A stretch of DNA of 64,000 nt from JBOICV01 sp050740255 (GCA_050740255.1 JBOICV010000139.1:4175-68174); one strand, 5' to 3'. Positions 9,160 through 18,213 are shown, counted from the stretch's first letter. Notes: generated by a model not told the origin, from the letters alone. Numbers and translations: made by a program.

Positions 9160-9495
9160 TTAGTGAATAGCGGGGCGCGCGTCGAGACCGCTCAGAGCGA
9201 GCTGCACGCAGGTCTCGTGCTCGAACTCGGTCACCTTCTGACCGTGCTCTGCAGGCGCGCCCGCTTTGTGTAAACGGCCGTCGTTGTCGAAATGAATGCT
9301 GGCCGCGGCGGTGGCGATCTTGACGGCATCGCCGGTCTGCGTCTCGTCAATCTGCACCTGCAGATAACGCACCCAGCTATCGGCGAATTCCGGCAGGCGA
9401 TTAAGGCCCAGCGCAATACGCTGCGCTTCCTCGTTCGAATAAACGCGGATGTTGCCGTCGTTGGTCAGTAGAAAATGTCGGGTATCCATGGCCAT
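9160..9495 (-). CDS. Hypothetical protein, soluble, 111 aa
   Basis: No family recognised. The sequence starts MAMDTRHFLLTNDGNIRVYS, is acidic and has no signal peptide or membrane helix. It contains one cysteine and several predicted strand/helix alternations (YLQVQIDETQTGD, AASIHFDNDGRLHK). The ATG is preceded by AGGAG (fwd 9495-9505 region contains ACTCCTT), a good ribosome-binding site, and codon use resembles its neighbours, so it is probably real. It lies between aat and ftsK, where many gammaproteobacteria have trxB. About 160 bp separate it from ftsK, and I see no further gene there. Confidence 0.7.
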   Translation of the reverse strand: MAMDTRHFLLTNDGNIRVYSNEEAQRIALGLNRLPEFADSWVRYLQVQIDETQTGDAVKIATAAASIHFDNDGRLHKAGAPAEHGQKVTEFEHETCVQLALSGLDARPAIH

Positions 9496-9658
9496 ACTCC
9501 TTTGACCGCAGCAGGTTTGCCTGGTGCCACCGTTCTTCAGTGCTGGTAGGCAATATGGATGCCAGCGGCGGGAGTTTCAATAGCCAAAGTCGCAAGAACC
9601 TGCTGCGCTTTGCGGTAAACTTCGTCAGCCTTTTCTTACTCTTAACTGAATATTCTCG

Positions 9659-11968
9659 ATGAGCAGACCGGCCGCCAGGACCGCCGCGGACAACTATGCC
9701 CGCAATCTGGGCCGGGGTGCGCGCGAAGCGATTCTGCTGCTGGCGGCGGCCATCACGATTTATCTACTGATGGCGCTACTCAGCTATACCCCCACGGATC
9801 CGGGCTGGTCGAGCCGCGGCAATACGGGTGAAATCGCCAATCTCGGCGGCGCGATCGGCGCCTGGTGCGCGGATGTATTGCTCAGCCTGTTCGGCTGGAC
9901 TGGTTATGTGCTGCCCTGGCTGGTGCTTTACGCCGGCTGGACGGTCTACCGCCGGCAGGAAAATGGCGGTCGCGCAGCGCTGGCAGCGCGTGGCTTCGCC
10001 TTACTCGTATTCGTGTTTGCGAGCTGCGGCCTGGCCGGGCTTTATCTCGGCAACGGCGCGGGCTACCTGCCGCAAACCTCCGGGGGCATCGTCGGCAGCC
10101 TGGTCGCACGGGCCACTGTCACGGCGCTTAACCGCGTTGGCGCCTTGTGGTTTTTACTGACGCTTTGCGGCGTCGCACTGTCCGTCGGCATTGGCTTCTC
10201 CTGGCTGCATCTCATGGAGCGGATTGGCGGCGCCACGCTCTGGCTGGGTGGCTGGCTGTTGCAGAGCCTCGGAAAAATCTGGAGCGTCTGGCGCAGCCGT
10301 AAAACTGCCGTTGAGCGTACGCCGCCGCGCCTGCGCGCGGCGCAGGCCGAGCGGGTGGAGCGCAGGGAGCCGCCGCCCAGACGCAAGCGCGCGGAACCGA
10401 ATCTGGAGGAAGTTCGCGGCCAGTTGAGCCTGCCGGTCGAGCCCGAGCCGCTGCCGTTTGCGCCGGGAGAAAGCCCGCTGCCGCCGCTGGAATTGCTGGA
10501 GGCGCGCAAACCGGGCGGTCACGCCTACACCGAAGACGAGCTCACCCAGATGTCCGCGCATCTGGAACGCCAATTGGCCGATTTCGACGTCGAAGCGCGC
10601 GTGGTCAACGTCGAGCCGGGTCCGGTCATTACCCGCTTCGAGCTGGAACCGGCTTCGGGTGTGCGGGTGAACCAGATCAGCAATTTGGCGAAGGACCTGG
10701 CGCGCGCACTGTCGGTGCTGGCGGTGCGCGTGGTCGAGGTGATTCCGGGCAAGCCCTATGTGGGTCTGGAGATACCGAACCAGGAGCGCGAGCTGGTGTC
10801 GCTGCGGGAAATCCTGGAATCAACGGCCTACCAACAAGCCGAATCGCCGCTGACACTGGCGCTCGGCAAAGACATTTCCGGCGTGCCGGTGGTGGCTGAT
10901 CTGGCGCGCATGCCGCATCTGCTGGTGGCCGGCACGACCGGTTCAGGCAAGTCGGTGGCCCTCAACGTGATGATTCTTAGCATACTGTTCCGTCAGCGCC
11001 CGGAAGACGTGCGGCTGATCATGATCGACCCCAAGATGCTGGAGTTATCGGTCTACGAAGGCATACCGCACCTGCTGGCGCCGGTCGTCACGGATATGAA
11101 AGAAGCGGCCAACGCGCTGCGCTGGTGCGTGGTGGAGATGGACCGGCGCTACCGGCTGATGTCGGCGCTCGGCGTGCGCAATCTGGCCGGCTTCAACCGC
11201 AAGCTGGCGGATGCCGAAGCGGAAGGCGAGGCGATTCCTGATCCGCTGTACAAGCCGGAGCTCGCCTTCGATCCCAGCGCGCCGGCGCCGGCGCTGCTAC
11301 GGCTGCCGCATGTGGTGGTGATTGTGGATGAGCTGGCTGATTTGATGATGGTGGTGGGTAAGAAAGTGGAGGAGCTGATCACGCGGCTGGCGCAGAAAGC
11401 GCGCGCGGCCGGCATCCATCTGATACTGGCCACGCAGCGCCCCTCGGTGGATGTGATCACCGGCCTGATCAAGGCGAATATTCCGACGCGCATCGCCTTC
11501 CAGGTTTCGGCGCGGGTGGACTCGCGGACGATTCTCGACCAGATGGGCGCGGAGAGTCTGGTGGGGCAGGGCGACATGCTGTACCTGCCGCCCGGCACCG
11601 CTTTGCCAAGGCGCGTGCACGGCGCTTTTGTCGACGATCATGAGGTGCACAAGCTGGTCGCCTGGCTCAAACGCACCGGCCCCGCAAGCTATCTGCAAGA
11701 CGTCGTGGCCGGCGTGCCGGAAGCCGGTGAGGCGGGCGAGGGCGGCAACGGGGGAATTGACGGTGAGTCCGATCCTTTGTACGACGAGGCGGTCAAAATC
11801 GTGACGGAAAGCCGCAAGGCCTCGATCTCCTGGGTGCAGCGCCGCCTGCGCATCGGATACAACCGGGCCGCGCGGCTGGTGGAACAAATGGAAGCCGCCG
11901 GCATCGTAGGACCCCTGGAGGCCAATGGCAGCCGCGAAATACTGGCGCCGCCGCCACCGGAACTATGA
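9659..11968 (+). CDS. ftsK: DNA translocase FtsK
   Basis: Septal DNA pump coordinating chromosome segregation with division. 769 residues: four N-terminal membrane helices (about 23-185), a short basic/proline-rich linker (about 210-280), an alpha/beta RecA-like motor with Walker A GTTGSGKS (425-432), VVIVDELADLMM (Walker B) and LATQRPSVDVITGLIKANIP, and a C-terminal winged-helix gamma domain (about 700-769, SISWVQRRLRIGYNRAARL) that reads KOPS sites. The linker is far shorter than in Escherichia coli FtsK, as in many proteobacteria. Overlaps lolA by 4 bp. Confidence 0.97.
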   Translation: MSRPAARTAADNYARNLGRGAREAILLLAAAITIYLLMALLSYTPTDPGWSSRGNTGEIANLGGAIGAWCADVLLSLFGWTGYVLPWLVLYAGWTVYRRQENGGRAALAARGFALLVFVFASCGLAGLYLGNGAGYLPQTSGGIVGSLVARATVTALNRVGALWFLLTLCGVALSVGIGFSWLHLMERIGGATLWLGGWLLQSLGKIWSVWRSRKTAVERTPPRLRAAQAERVERREPPPRRKRAEPNLEEVRGQLSLPVEPEPLPFAPGESPLPPLELLEARKPGGHAYTEDELTQMSAHLERQLADFDVEARVVNVEPGPVITRFELEPASGVRVNQISNLAKDLARALSVLAVRVVEVIPGKPYVGLEIPNQERELVSLREILESTAYQQAESPLTLALGKDISGVPVVADLARMPHLLVAGTTGSGKSVALNVMILSILFRQRPEDVRLIMIDPKMLELSVYEGIPHLLAPVVTDMKEAANALRWCVVEMDRRYRLMSALGVRNLAGFNRKLADAEAEGEAIPDPLYKPELAFDPSAPAPALLRLPHVVVIVDELADLMMVVGKKVEELITRLAQKARAAGIHLILATQRPSVDVITGLIKANIPTRIAFQVSARVDSRTILDQMGAESLVGQGDMLYLPPGTALPRRVHGAFVDDHEVHKLVAWLKRTGPASYLQDVVAGVPEAGEAGEGGNGGIDGESDPLYDEAVKIVTESRKASISWVQRRLRIGYNRAARLVEQMEAAGIVGPLEANGSREILAPPPPEL

Positions 11969-12615
11969 TGGAATTCCCACGTATGCGACTGCGCTTTTTG
12001 TTACTGCTCCCGTTGGTGCTGAGCACGGCGAATGCCGAAGCGGCGGGCATTCAGGCCTTGCGCCAGTTCTACTCCGAGGTGCAAGCCGTCGAGGCTAAGT
12101 TTGTGCAGACTCAGTACGACGATGCCGGGGCGCGGCTGCAGCAGTCACGCGGCAGTTTTCAACTGGCGAGACCCTTGCGCTTTCGCTGGGAGTACCAGGA
12201 GCCGTACTCGCAACTGCTGGTCTGCAACGGCAGCAAGTTCTGGCTGTACGACGTGGACCTGGCCCAGGTCACCTTACGACCCGCCCAGGAAGCCCTGCGC
12301 GGCGCGCCGATGCGCCTGCTCTCCGGCGGCGTTGATCTGGAAAAGGAGTTCAAACTGGAGGAAGACGGTAGAGCGGATGGCCTCGACTGGGTGAAACTGA
12401 CGCCGCGAGATACGCAGGCCGATTTCGCCAGCGTGCGCATGGGCTTTGCGGATAAACTGCCGCGCGAACTGGAGTTGCGCGACAATCTGGGTCAGCTTAC
12501 GCGCATTCGTCTGGAGCAGGCCAAGGCCGTGCGCCAGTTTCCAGCCAGCACTTTTGAGTTCAAACCGCCACCAGGGGTGGAAGTGGTGGCGCCGGAGGCG
12601 GAAGCGCCGGGCTAG
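11965..12615 (+). CDS. lolA: Outer membrane lipoprotein chaperone LolA
   Basis: Periplasmic carrier that takes lipoproteins from LolCDE to LolB. The 216-residue precursor has a signal peptide (MRLRFLLLLPLVLSTANAEA) followed by the LolA fold: LRQFYSEVQAVEAKFVQTQYD, SRGSFQLARPLRFRWEYQEP, QLLVCNGSKFWLYDVDLAQVT. The ATG overlaps the ftsK stop; the next in-frame ATG or the one before RLRFLL could be the true start. ftsK-lolA-rarA is a conserved order. Confidence 0.93.
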   Translation: MMEFPRMRLRFLLLLPLVLSTANAEAAGIQALRQFYSEVQAVEAKFVQTQYDDAGARLQQSRGSFQLARPLRFRWEYQEPYSQLLVCNGSKFWLYDVDLAQVTLRPAQEALRGAPMRLLSGGVDLEKEFKLEEDGRADGLDWVKLTPRDTQADFASVRMGFADKLPRELELRDNLGQLTRIRLEQAKAVRQFPASTFEFKPPPGVEVVAPEAEAPG

Positions 12616-12617
12616 AC

Positions 12618-12998
12618 ATGCGGCCTTTGCGCTATTTCAAGACCTGGTGGGCACTGGGCGCAGTCTATTTTGTGTTTATCGTCTGTGCATCGCTGATCAA
12701 TCTTCCGCCGGAGCTTGCGCTACCGTCGGACAAGCTGCTGCACTTTGTAGCTTATCTGGTGCTGAGCGCCTGGTTCGGCGCCGTGTATCAGAAGTCGCGG
12801 CACATCGGCGTTCTGATGGCTAGTGTGCTGACTGGCATTACGCTCGAAGTGCTGCAGCTACTCACTGGCCATCGCAGTCTCGAAGTGCTCGATATGCTCG
12901 CGAATACCCTGGGCGCCACCGCCGGCATCACGCTGGCGCGCACGCGGCTGGGGGAAAGTCTGGTCCATCTTGAACAGCAGCTCTTTGCCGCCGCCTGA
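12618..12998 (+). CDS. VanZ-like membrane protein
   Basis: A 126-residue protein with about four hydrophobic segments (ALGAVYFVFIVCASLI, LLHFVAYLVLSAWFGAVY, GVLMASVLTGITLEVLQLL, LANTLGATAGITLA) and the VanZ-family signature DKLLHFVAYLVLSAW and E-x-x-Q-x-L. The biochemical role of the family is unknown; only some VanZ relatives affect glycopeptide resistance. It is inserted between lolA and rarA and overlaps the rarA start by about 29 bp, so it is likely cotranscribed with them. Confidence 0.85.
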   Translation: MRPLRYFKTWWALGAVYFVFIVCASLINLPPELALPSDKLLHFVAYLVLSAWFGAVYQKSRHIGVLMASVLTGITLEVLQLLTGHRSLEVLDMLANTLGATAGITLARTRLGESLVHLEQQLFAAA

Positions 12999-14307
12999 GC
13001 TCTCCGCCGAGCAGTTGCGGCCGCTCGCCGATCGCATGCGGCCCGCGCGGCTGGAAGATTTCGCCGGGCAAAGCCATATCCTGGGTCCCGGCAAGCCGCT
13101 ACGTCAGGCGCTGGAGTCTGGCCACGTCCATTCCATGATTCTGTGGGGACCCCCGGGCAGCGGCAAAACCACGCTGGCGCGTCTGTTCGCTGGGCGGCTG
13201 AATCTGCACTTCATTGCGCTCTCCGCCGTGATGGCGGGCGTCAAGGAGATCCGCGCAGCAGTGCTTGCGGCGCATGAGGCGCGCGCACGCGATCAGGGTT
13301 GTCTGCTGTTCGTGGACGAGGTGCACCGCTTCAACAAGGCGCAGCAGGATGGTCTATTGCCCTATGTGGAAAATGGGACATTTTTGCTGATTGGGGCGAC
13401 CACCGAGAACCCTTCCTTCGAAGTCAACAGCGCTCTGTTATCCCGCTGCCGCGTCTATGTCCTGCGCAGCCTGCAACCGGACGAGTTGCTGGCGCTGCTG
13501 CAGCGGGCACTGATCGATTCAGAGCGGGGTCTGCGCGGTGAAATCTGCGTCAGTCCGGAGCTACTGGCGCGTCTGGCGCAGGCGGCCGATGGCGACGCAC
13601 GCCGCGCTCTGAATTTCCTGGAGCTGGCCAGCCAGATGGCGCAGGCGCGGGGTGACGATAGCGTCAACGAAACCGATGTTGCCGAGGTGGCGACGGGCGG
13701 GCTGCGTCGCTTTGACAAGGGCGGTGAACAGTTCTACGACCAGATCTCGGCCTTGCACAAGTCCGTGCGCGGCTCCGACCCGGATGCGGCCCTGTACTGG
13801 TTTGCGCGCATGCTGGACGGCGGCTGCGATCCGCTCTACATCGCACGCCGCATGATTCGCATGGCCAGCGAAGATGTCGGTAACGCCGACCCGCGCGGTC
13901 TCGATCTGGCGCTTGCAGCCACCGCGACCTATGAACGCCTGGGTAGCCCCGAAGGTGAGCTGGCACTGGCGCAGGCCGTGGTGTATCTGGCCTGTGCGGC
14001 CAAAAGCAATGCGGTGTATACCGCCTTCGGCGCGGCCAGGGAGGATGCGGAAAAGCTCGGTACGCTGGAGGTGCCGCTGCACCTGCGCAACGCCCCAACC
14101 CGGCTGATGAAGTCCCTGGACTACGGTAAGAACTATCGCTACGCGCACGACGAAGCTGAGGGCTTTGCTGCAGGCGAAAACTATTTCCCGGAAACCCTGC
14201 GCGGACGGGTTTACTACCAGCCGGTCGAGCGCGGCCTGGAGATCAAGATCAAAGAGAAACTGGATCGCCTGCGTGCCGCCAATCGCCAAAGTGAAACCAA
14301 GTCATGA
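12970..14307 (+). CDS. rarA: Replication-associated recombination ATPase RarA
   Basis: Clamp-loader-like AAA+ protein (also MgsA/YcaJ) acting at stalled replication forks. 445 residues with Walker A GPPGSGKT, Walker B LLFVDEVHRFNKAQQD, sensor GATTENPSFEVNSALLSRC, and the C-terminal MgsA tetramerisation domain (DPDAALYWFARMLDGG, RRMIRMASEDVGNADP). The start is uncertain: TTG at 12970 lies inside vanZ and matches the length of relatives, while ATG 13036 would cut the conserved N-terminus (RPLADRMRPARLEDFAGQ). Confidence 0.94.
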   Translation: MNSSSLPPPELSAEQLRPLADRMRPARLEDFAGQSHILGPGKPLRQALESGHVHSMILWGPPGSGKTTLARLFAGRLNLHFIALSAVMAGVKEIRAAVLAAHEARARDQGCLLFVDEVHRFNKAQQDGLLPYVENGTFLLIGATTENPSFEVNSALLSRCRVYVLRSLQPDELLALLQRALIDSERGLRGEICVSPELLARLAQAADGDARRALNFLELASQMAQARGDDSVNETDVAEVATGGLRRFDKGGEQFYDQISALHKSVRGSDPDAALYWFARMLDGGCDPLYIARRMIRMASEDVGNADPRGLDLALAATATYERLGSPEGELALAQAVVYLACAAKSNAVYTAFGAAREDAEKLGTLEVPLHLRNAPTRLMKSLDYGKNYRYAHDEAEGFAAGENYFPETLRGRVYYQPVERGLEIKIKEKLDRLRAANRQSETKS

Positions 14308-14693
14308 TCCATCTCTATACGGTGATCGCAATCTTTTTGGGCGGGGGCGCCGGCGCCAGCCTGCGCCACGGCATGAACATACTGGGTGCGCGCTGGCTGG
14401 GCCATGGCGGCTTTCCCTACGCCACGCTGACAATCAATATTCTGGGCAGCCTGCTGATCGGCGTGCTGGTGGTGCTGTTCGAACAGCGCCTCGCGGCGGT
14501 GCCGATGATCTGGCGCAGCGCGCTGGTCACCGGCGTGTTGGGTGGCTTCACCACTTTCTCTGCCTTCTCGCTGGAAACTCTGCTGCTGGTGGAGCGGGGC
14601 GACTGGGGCAGCGCCGCAGTCTACGTCAGCGCGAGCGTACTGCTCTCGCTCAGCGCCTGCGCGGCGGGGCTGTGGCTCGCCCGCGCGATTTAA
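14304..14693 (+). CDS. crcB: Fluoride channel CrcB/Fluc
   Basis: Dual-topology fluoride exporter of the inner membrane. 129 residues, four membrane helices, with signatures GGGAGASLRHG, TLTINILGSLLIGVL and TGVLGGFTTFSAFSLET (the Phe-box and Na+/F- pore residues). The ATG overlaps the rarA stop (ATGA). No fluoride riboswitch precedes it, because there is no intergenic space. Confidence 0.95.
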   Translation: MIHLYTVIAIFLGGGAGASLRHGMNILGARWLGHGGFPYATLTINILGSLLIGVLVVLFEQRLAAVPMIWRSALVTGVLGGFTTFSAFSLETLLLVERGDWGSAAVYVSASVLLSLSACAAGLWLARAI

Positions 14694-14739
14694 TTTTGCG
14701 GCCCGTATAATCGCGGCGTCCGCAAAAAACGACGCGATA

Positions 14740-16014
14740 ATGCTCGATCCCAAACTGTTGCGCTCCGACGCCGAGCTGGTCGCGCGCCAACTCGCGCGCC
14801 GCGGTTATGCGCTTGATCTCGCCCGTCTGTCGCAACTTGAACAGCGCCGGAAAGCTTTGCAGCAGCGCACCGAAGAGCTGCAGAAACAACGCAATCAGCG
14901 TTCAGCAGAAATCGGCAAAGCCAAGGCGCGCGGTGAGGAAGTCGCCGCTGTCCTCGCTGCGGCCGGTTCTACCGGTGAGGAATTGACACGTAGCGAAGCG
15001 GAACTGGCGGCGCTGCAGGTGGAGCTGGAAGCCTTCCAACTGGACATTCCCAATATCCCGCACGCCACGGTGCCTGACGGCGCCGACGAATCGCACAACG
15101 CAGAAGTTCGCCGTTGGGGCGAGCCCGGCCATCCGCCCTTCACGCCCAAGGATCATGCCGATCTGGGCGAAGCGCTGGGCCTGATGGATTTCGCCGCATC
15201 GTCAAAGATCACCGGCAGCCGCTTTGTGGTGCTCAAGCGCGAACTCGCGCGGCTGCACCGCGCGTTGAGTCAGTTTATGCTCGATGTGCATACGAGCGAG
15301 CACGGTTACACAGAAGTGTACGTGCCCTACATCGTGCACGCCGACAGTCTGCGCGGCACCGGTCAGTTGCCCAAGTTTGCCGCTGACCTGTTCGCTCTCC
15401 AGGGCGAAAACCCGTACTACCTCATTCCGACCGCCGAAGTCCCGGTTACCAATCTGATCCGGGACAAAATTCTGGAAGCGGCCGAGCTGCCGTTACGCTA
15501 CGTTGCGCATACGCCTTGTTTCCGTTCCGAGGCCGGCGCCGCTGGCAAAGACACGCGCGGTATGATTCGCCAGCACCAGTTCGAGAAGGTAGAGCTGGTA
15601 CAGATGGTGACGCCGGAACAGTCATATGCCGCGCTGGAGGAATTGACCGGCCACGCCGAGAACATTCTTCAGCGCTTGGAACTGCCGTATCGGGTGGTGG
15701 CGTTATGTACCGGCGATCTTGGCTTTGCCGCCGCCAAAACCTACGATCTTGAAGTCTGGCTGCCCTCGCAAAAGCGTTATCGTGAAATTTCCTCTTGCAG
15801 CAACTTCGAAAGCTTCCAGGCCAGGCGCATGCTGGCACGCTGGCGCAATCCGGCCTCAGGCAAACCGGAACTGTTGCATACGCTTAACGGCTCAGGACTT
15901 GCGGTAGGCCGCACGCTGGTCGCGATTCTGGAGAACTTTCAGGACGCGCGGGGACGCGTCGCCATACCGCGCGCGTTACAAACCTATCTTGGTGGCGCTA
16001 CACATATCGGTTAG
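14740..16014 (+). CDS. serS: Seryl-tRNA synthetase
   Basis: Class II aminoacyl-tRNA synthetase charging tRNA-Ser. 424 residues: an N-terminal long coiled-coil arm (about 25-100, LSQLEQRRKALQQRTEELQKQ) and the catalytic core with class II motifs 2 and 3 (TPCFRSEAGAAGKDTRGMIRQHQFEKVE; NGSGLAVGRTLVAILEN). The ATG at 14740 starts the conserved MLDPKLLR; the open frame extends further upstream into crcB but without family similarity. Confidence 0.97.
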   Translation: MLDPKLLRSDAELVARQLARRGYALDLARLSQLEQRRKALQQRTEELQKQRNQRSAEIGKAKARGEEVAAVLAAAGSTGEELTRSEAELAALQVELEAFQLDIPNIPHATVPDGADESHNAEVRRWGEPGHPPFTPKDHADLGEALGLMDFAASSKITGSRFVVLKRELARLHRALSQFMLDVHTSEHGYTEVYVPYIVHADSLRGTGQLPKFAADLFALQGENPYYLIPTAEVPVTNLIRDKILEAAELPLRYVAHTPCFRSEAGAAGKDTRGMIRQHQFEKVELVQMVTPEQSYAALEELTGHAENILQRLELPYRVVALCTGDLGFAAAKTYDLEVWLPSQKRYREISSCSNFESFQARRMLARWRNPASGKPELLHTLNGSGLAVGRTLVAILENFQDARGRVAIPRALQTYLGGATHIG

Positions 16015-16024
16015 TCGGCCGCAT

Positions 16025-16061
16025 AAATAACAACGCCCGGGCTAGCCGGGCGTTGTTATTT
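16025..16061. terminator. Bidirectional hairpin terminator between serS and the OmpA-like gene
   Basis: A perfect inverted repeat with 16-bp arms (16025-16040 and 16046-16061), loop GCTAG. The stem is GC-rich at the loop end and A/T-rich at the base (AAATAACAACGCCCGG), so it can act as an intrinsic terminator in both directions. It lies between two convergent genes: serS ends at 16014 and the opposing gene at 16074. Confidence 0.85.
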
Positions 16062-16073
16062 ACGACAAAAAAT

Positions 16074-16637
16074 CTACGCGTTACCTTCTTTACCCATCCG
16101 GTATAGATACTTCGGCACGCCTTGCCGGTGACCTTCAGTCTGCATCGGCTCCGCTGGTGCAGCACCACAGCCGCCTTCAGCCTGCGTTGCGATGACATTC
16201 ACCCGGCGATTCTGGGCGCGACCGTCTTTCTGATCGTTCGGCGCAACCGGCACCGTCTCGCCAAAGCCCGCGACCGCGATCTTGTCCGTCGCCACGCCGT
16301 TGGCGGCCAGCACGTCACGCACCATCATCGAACGCTTTTCGGAAAGGACGACGTTGTGGCCATCAGCACCGGTGTTGTCGGCATGGCCTTCGATCACGAT
16401 GTTGTAGCCGTCCTTGCATTGCAGTTGACCGGCGAACTCATTGAGCGCATTCACTTCTTCGGATTTCAGCGCGGCGCTATTGAGATCGAACAAAATCGTC
16501 TGGGTCAGTGGTGCGGGCGGCGCTTCGGAGCCCATGAACTTCGGCATGTCGAATTTCGGCATGTCGAACTTCGGCATATAGCCGCAGGCGCTGAGCAGGC
16601 CGGCGGCGAGCACAGCAAACAGCGATAACGCGCGCAT
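16074..16637 (-). CDS. OmpA-family lipoprotein
   Basis: A 187-residue predicted outer membrane lipoprotein: signal peptide MRALSLFAVLAAGLLSAC with lipobox LSAC (Cys18), a short repeated linker (MPKFD, MPKFD, MPKF), then an OmpA/MotB peptidoglycan-binding domain (about 45-150) with ILFDLNSAALKSEEVNAL, IEGHADNTGAD and RAQNRRVNV. The domain normally anchors the outer membrane to diaminopimelate in peptidoglycan. A basic/glycine C-terminal tail follows. It is Pal-like, but no tol genes are adjacent, so I do not name it pal. Confidence 0.88.
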   Translation of the reverse strand: MRALSLFAVLAAGLLSACGYMPKFDMPKFDMPKFMGSEAPPAPLTQTILFDLNSAALKSEEVNALNEFAGQLQCKDGYNIVIEGHADNTGADGHNVVLSEKRSMMVRDVLAANGVATDKIAVAGFGETVPVAPNDQKDGRAQNRRVNVIATQAEGGCGAAPAEPMQTEGHRQGVPKYLYRMGKEGNA

Positions 16638-16754
16638 AAATTCTCCCTGGGTGTTTTGTTGTAAGTGAGCGTAAGTCTATGTAGCCAATGGCGGAATGGT
16701 CAAGGGCCGCGGCGTCTACGCCGGCCGGAGGCTCCCAGCAGCCAGCATTTGGTT

Positions 16755-16770
16755 TGGCACGGCAGTTGCA
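16755..16770 (+). promoter_or_regulatory. Predicted sigma-54 promoter of narK
   Basis: TGGCACGGCAGTTGCA matches the RpoN consensus TGGCAC-N5-TTGCW exactly, with GG at 16756-16757 and GC at 16768-16769, 12 bp apart. Predicted transcription start is near 16780, some 28 bp before the narK ATG (16808). I see no obvious NtrC site upstream within the 170-bp gap. Confidence 0.8.
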
Positions 16771-16807
16771 TCATTTGCTAAAGCCAAGCTTTTTGGAGTG
16801 CTAACTC

Positions 16808-18142
16808 ATGGAAATGCTTAACAAAGCCACGCGCGTCCAGCTATTCAGTCTGGGCACCGCCCCGATGCGCGCTTTCCATCTGACCTGGATGGCGTTCTTC
16901 GTCTGCTTCTTCGCCTGGTTTGCTTGCGCGCCGCTAATGCCGGTGATCAAGGGAGAATTCGGACTGACCAAGGACCAGATCGCCAATATCAATATCGCGG
17001 CGGTCGCGGTCACCATTCTGGTGCGGCTCATTATCGGCCCGCTGTGCGACAAGTTCGGCCCGCGTAAGGCCTACACCGCTTTGCTGCTGGTTGGCGCGAT
17101 TCCGGTGTTCGGTGTGGCCTCGGCGCAGAGCTACGAGAGCTTCCTGTTCTTCCGTTTGCTGATCGGCGCGATCGGCGCAAGTTTCGTGATTACGCAATAC
17201 CACACCTCGGTGATGTTCGCACCGAACGTCGTCGGCACCGCCAACGCGGCGGCGGCGGGTTGGGGTAACTCGGGCGGTGGTGCAACCCAGGCGCTGATGC
17301 CCTTGATCCTCGCCGCGGTAATTTACTTGGGCGTCGATAGCGCGCTGGGTTGGCGCATCGCTTTACTGGTGCCGGGTGTGCTGATGCTGGTGATGGCATT
17401 TTTCTACTGGCGTTACACGCAGGACTGTCCGGCCGGCAACTACAGCACGCTGCGCGCCACGGGTTTGATGCCGGAGACCGGCAAGAAGCCCGGCTGGACC
17501 AGTTTCAAGCAGGCCTGCGCCAACTACCGCGTCTGGATGCTGTTCGTAACCTACGGCGCCTGTTTCGGCGTGGAGATCTTCATCCACAACATCGTCGCTA
17601 TGTACTACGTGGATCAGTTCGGCCTGACGCTGAAGTCGGCTGGGCTCGCGGCCGGAATCTTCGGCCTGCTGGCGCTGTTTGCGCGCGCTCTGGGCGGCTA
17701 TGTATCCGACCGTGTGGCAAGCGTCAGAGGGCTTGACGGCCGCACCTTGCTGTTGTTCGCGCTGATCGTGGCCGAAGGCCTGGGCCTGATCTGGTTCGCG
17801 CAGATGGATACGGTGTGGCTGGCGATCATCGCCATGACCGTATTCGGCCTGTTCACACATATGGCCTGCGGTGCAACCTATGCGCTGGTGCCTTTCATTG
17901 ACCGGAAGGCGCTGGGCGGTGTGGCCGGTGTTATCGGCGCCGGCGGCAATGTCGGCGCGGTGGCAGCGGGCTTTTTGATGAAGGGCGTCGGCGACACGCA
18001 GCAATGCCTGTTCATTCTCGGTAGCTTCGTCACGGTCTCGGCGGTGTGCGCGATTGCGGTGCGCTTTTCCGGTGAGCACAAAGCGCGCGAAGCCGAGAAT
18101 TACCAGCAGGCCGTGGCGCAGCGTCAGGCCGTCGCGGCGTAA
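16808..18142 (+). CDS. Nitrate/nitrite MFS transporter (NarK/NasA type)
   Basis: Twelve-helix major facilitator of the nitrate/nitrite porter family. 444 residues, with the nitrate signatures GWGNSGGGATQ (about 151-161) and GAGGNVGAVAAGF in the C-terminal half, plus arginine in the early helices (VRLIIGPLCDKFGPRKAY). It should import nitrate for the assimilatory enzymes encoded next (NirB, NirD fusion, NasA). A good GGAG ribosome-binding site precedes the ATG. A sigma-54 promoter lies about 40-50 bp upstream. A separate sigma-54 site before nirB suggests this gene can be transcribed independently. Confidence 0.93.
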   Translation: MEMLNKATRVQLFSLGTAPMRAFHLTWMAFFVCFFAWFACAPLMPVIKGEFGLTKDQIANINIAAVAVTILVRLIIGPLCDKFGPRKAYTALLLVGAIPVFGVASAQSYESFLFFRLLIGAIGASFVITQYHTSVMFAPNVVGTANAAAAGWGNSGGGATQALMPLILAAVIYLGVDSALGWRIALLVPGVLMLVMAFFYWRYTQDCPAGNYSTLRATGLMPETGKKPGWTSFKQACANYRVWMLFVTYGACFGVEIFIHNIVAMYYVDQFGLTLKSAGLAAGIFGLLALFARALGGYVSDRVASVRGLDGRTLLLFALIVAEGLGLIWFAQMDTVWLAIIAMTVFGLFTHMACGATYALVPFIDRKALGGVAGVIGAGGNVGAVAAGFLMKGVGDTQQCLFILGSFVTVSAVCAIAVRFSGEHKAREAENYQQAVAQRQAVAA

Positions 18143-18195
18143 GTCGGCTGGGCGAGCCGGAGGCCTCACGTCACCATGGGCGCTTGCCCTGTTGC

Positions 18196-18213
18196 GGTGC
18201 AACATGTTGCACC
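18196..18213. promoter_or_regulatory. Palindromic regulator site upstream of nirB
   Basis: GGTGCAACATGTTGCACC is a perfect 18-bp palindrome about 50 bp upstream of the sigma-54 promoter of nirB. The right part, TGCACCAAAT, also matches one half of the NtrC consensus TGCACC-N5-GGTGCA. It is a plausible enhancer for an NtrC-like activator; the exact protein is inference. Confidence 0.55.

Noticed and set aside
14200..14304. Fluoride riboswitch before crcB
   Set aside because: crcB overlaps rarA; there is no leader.
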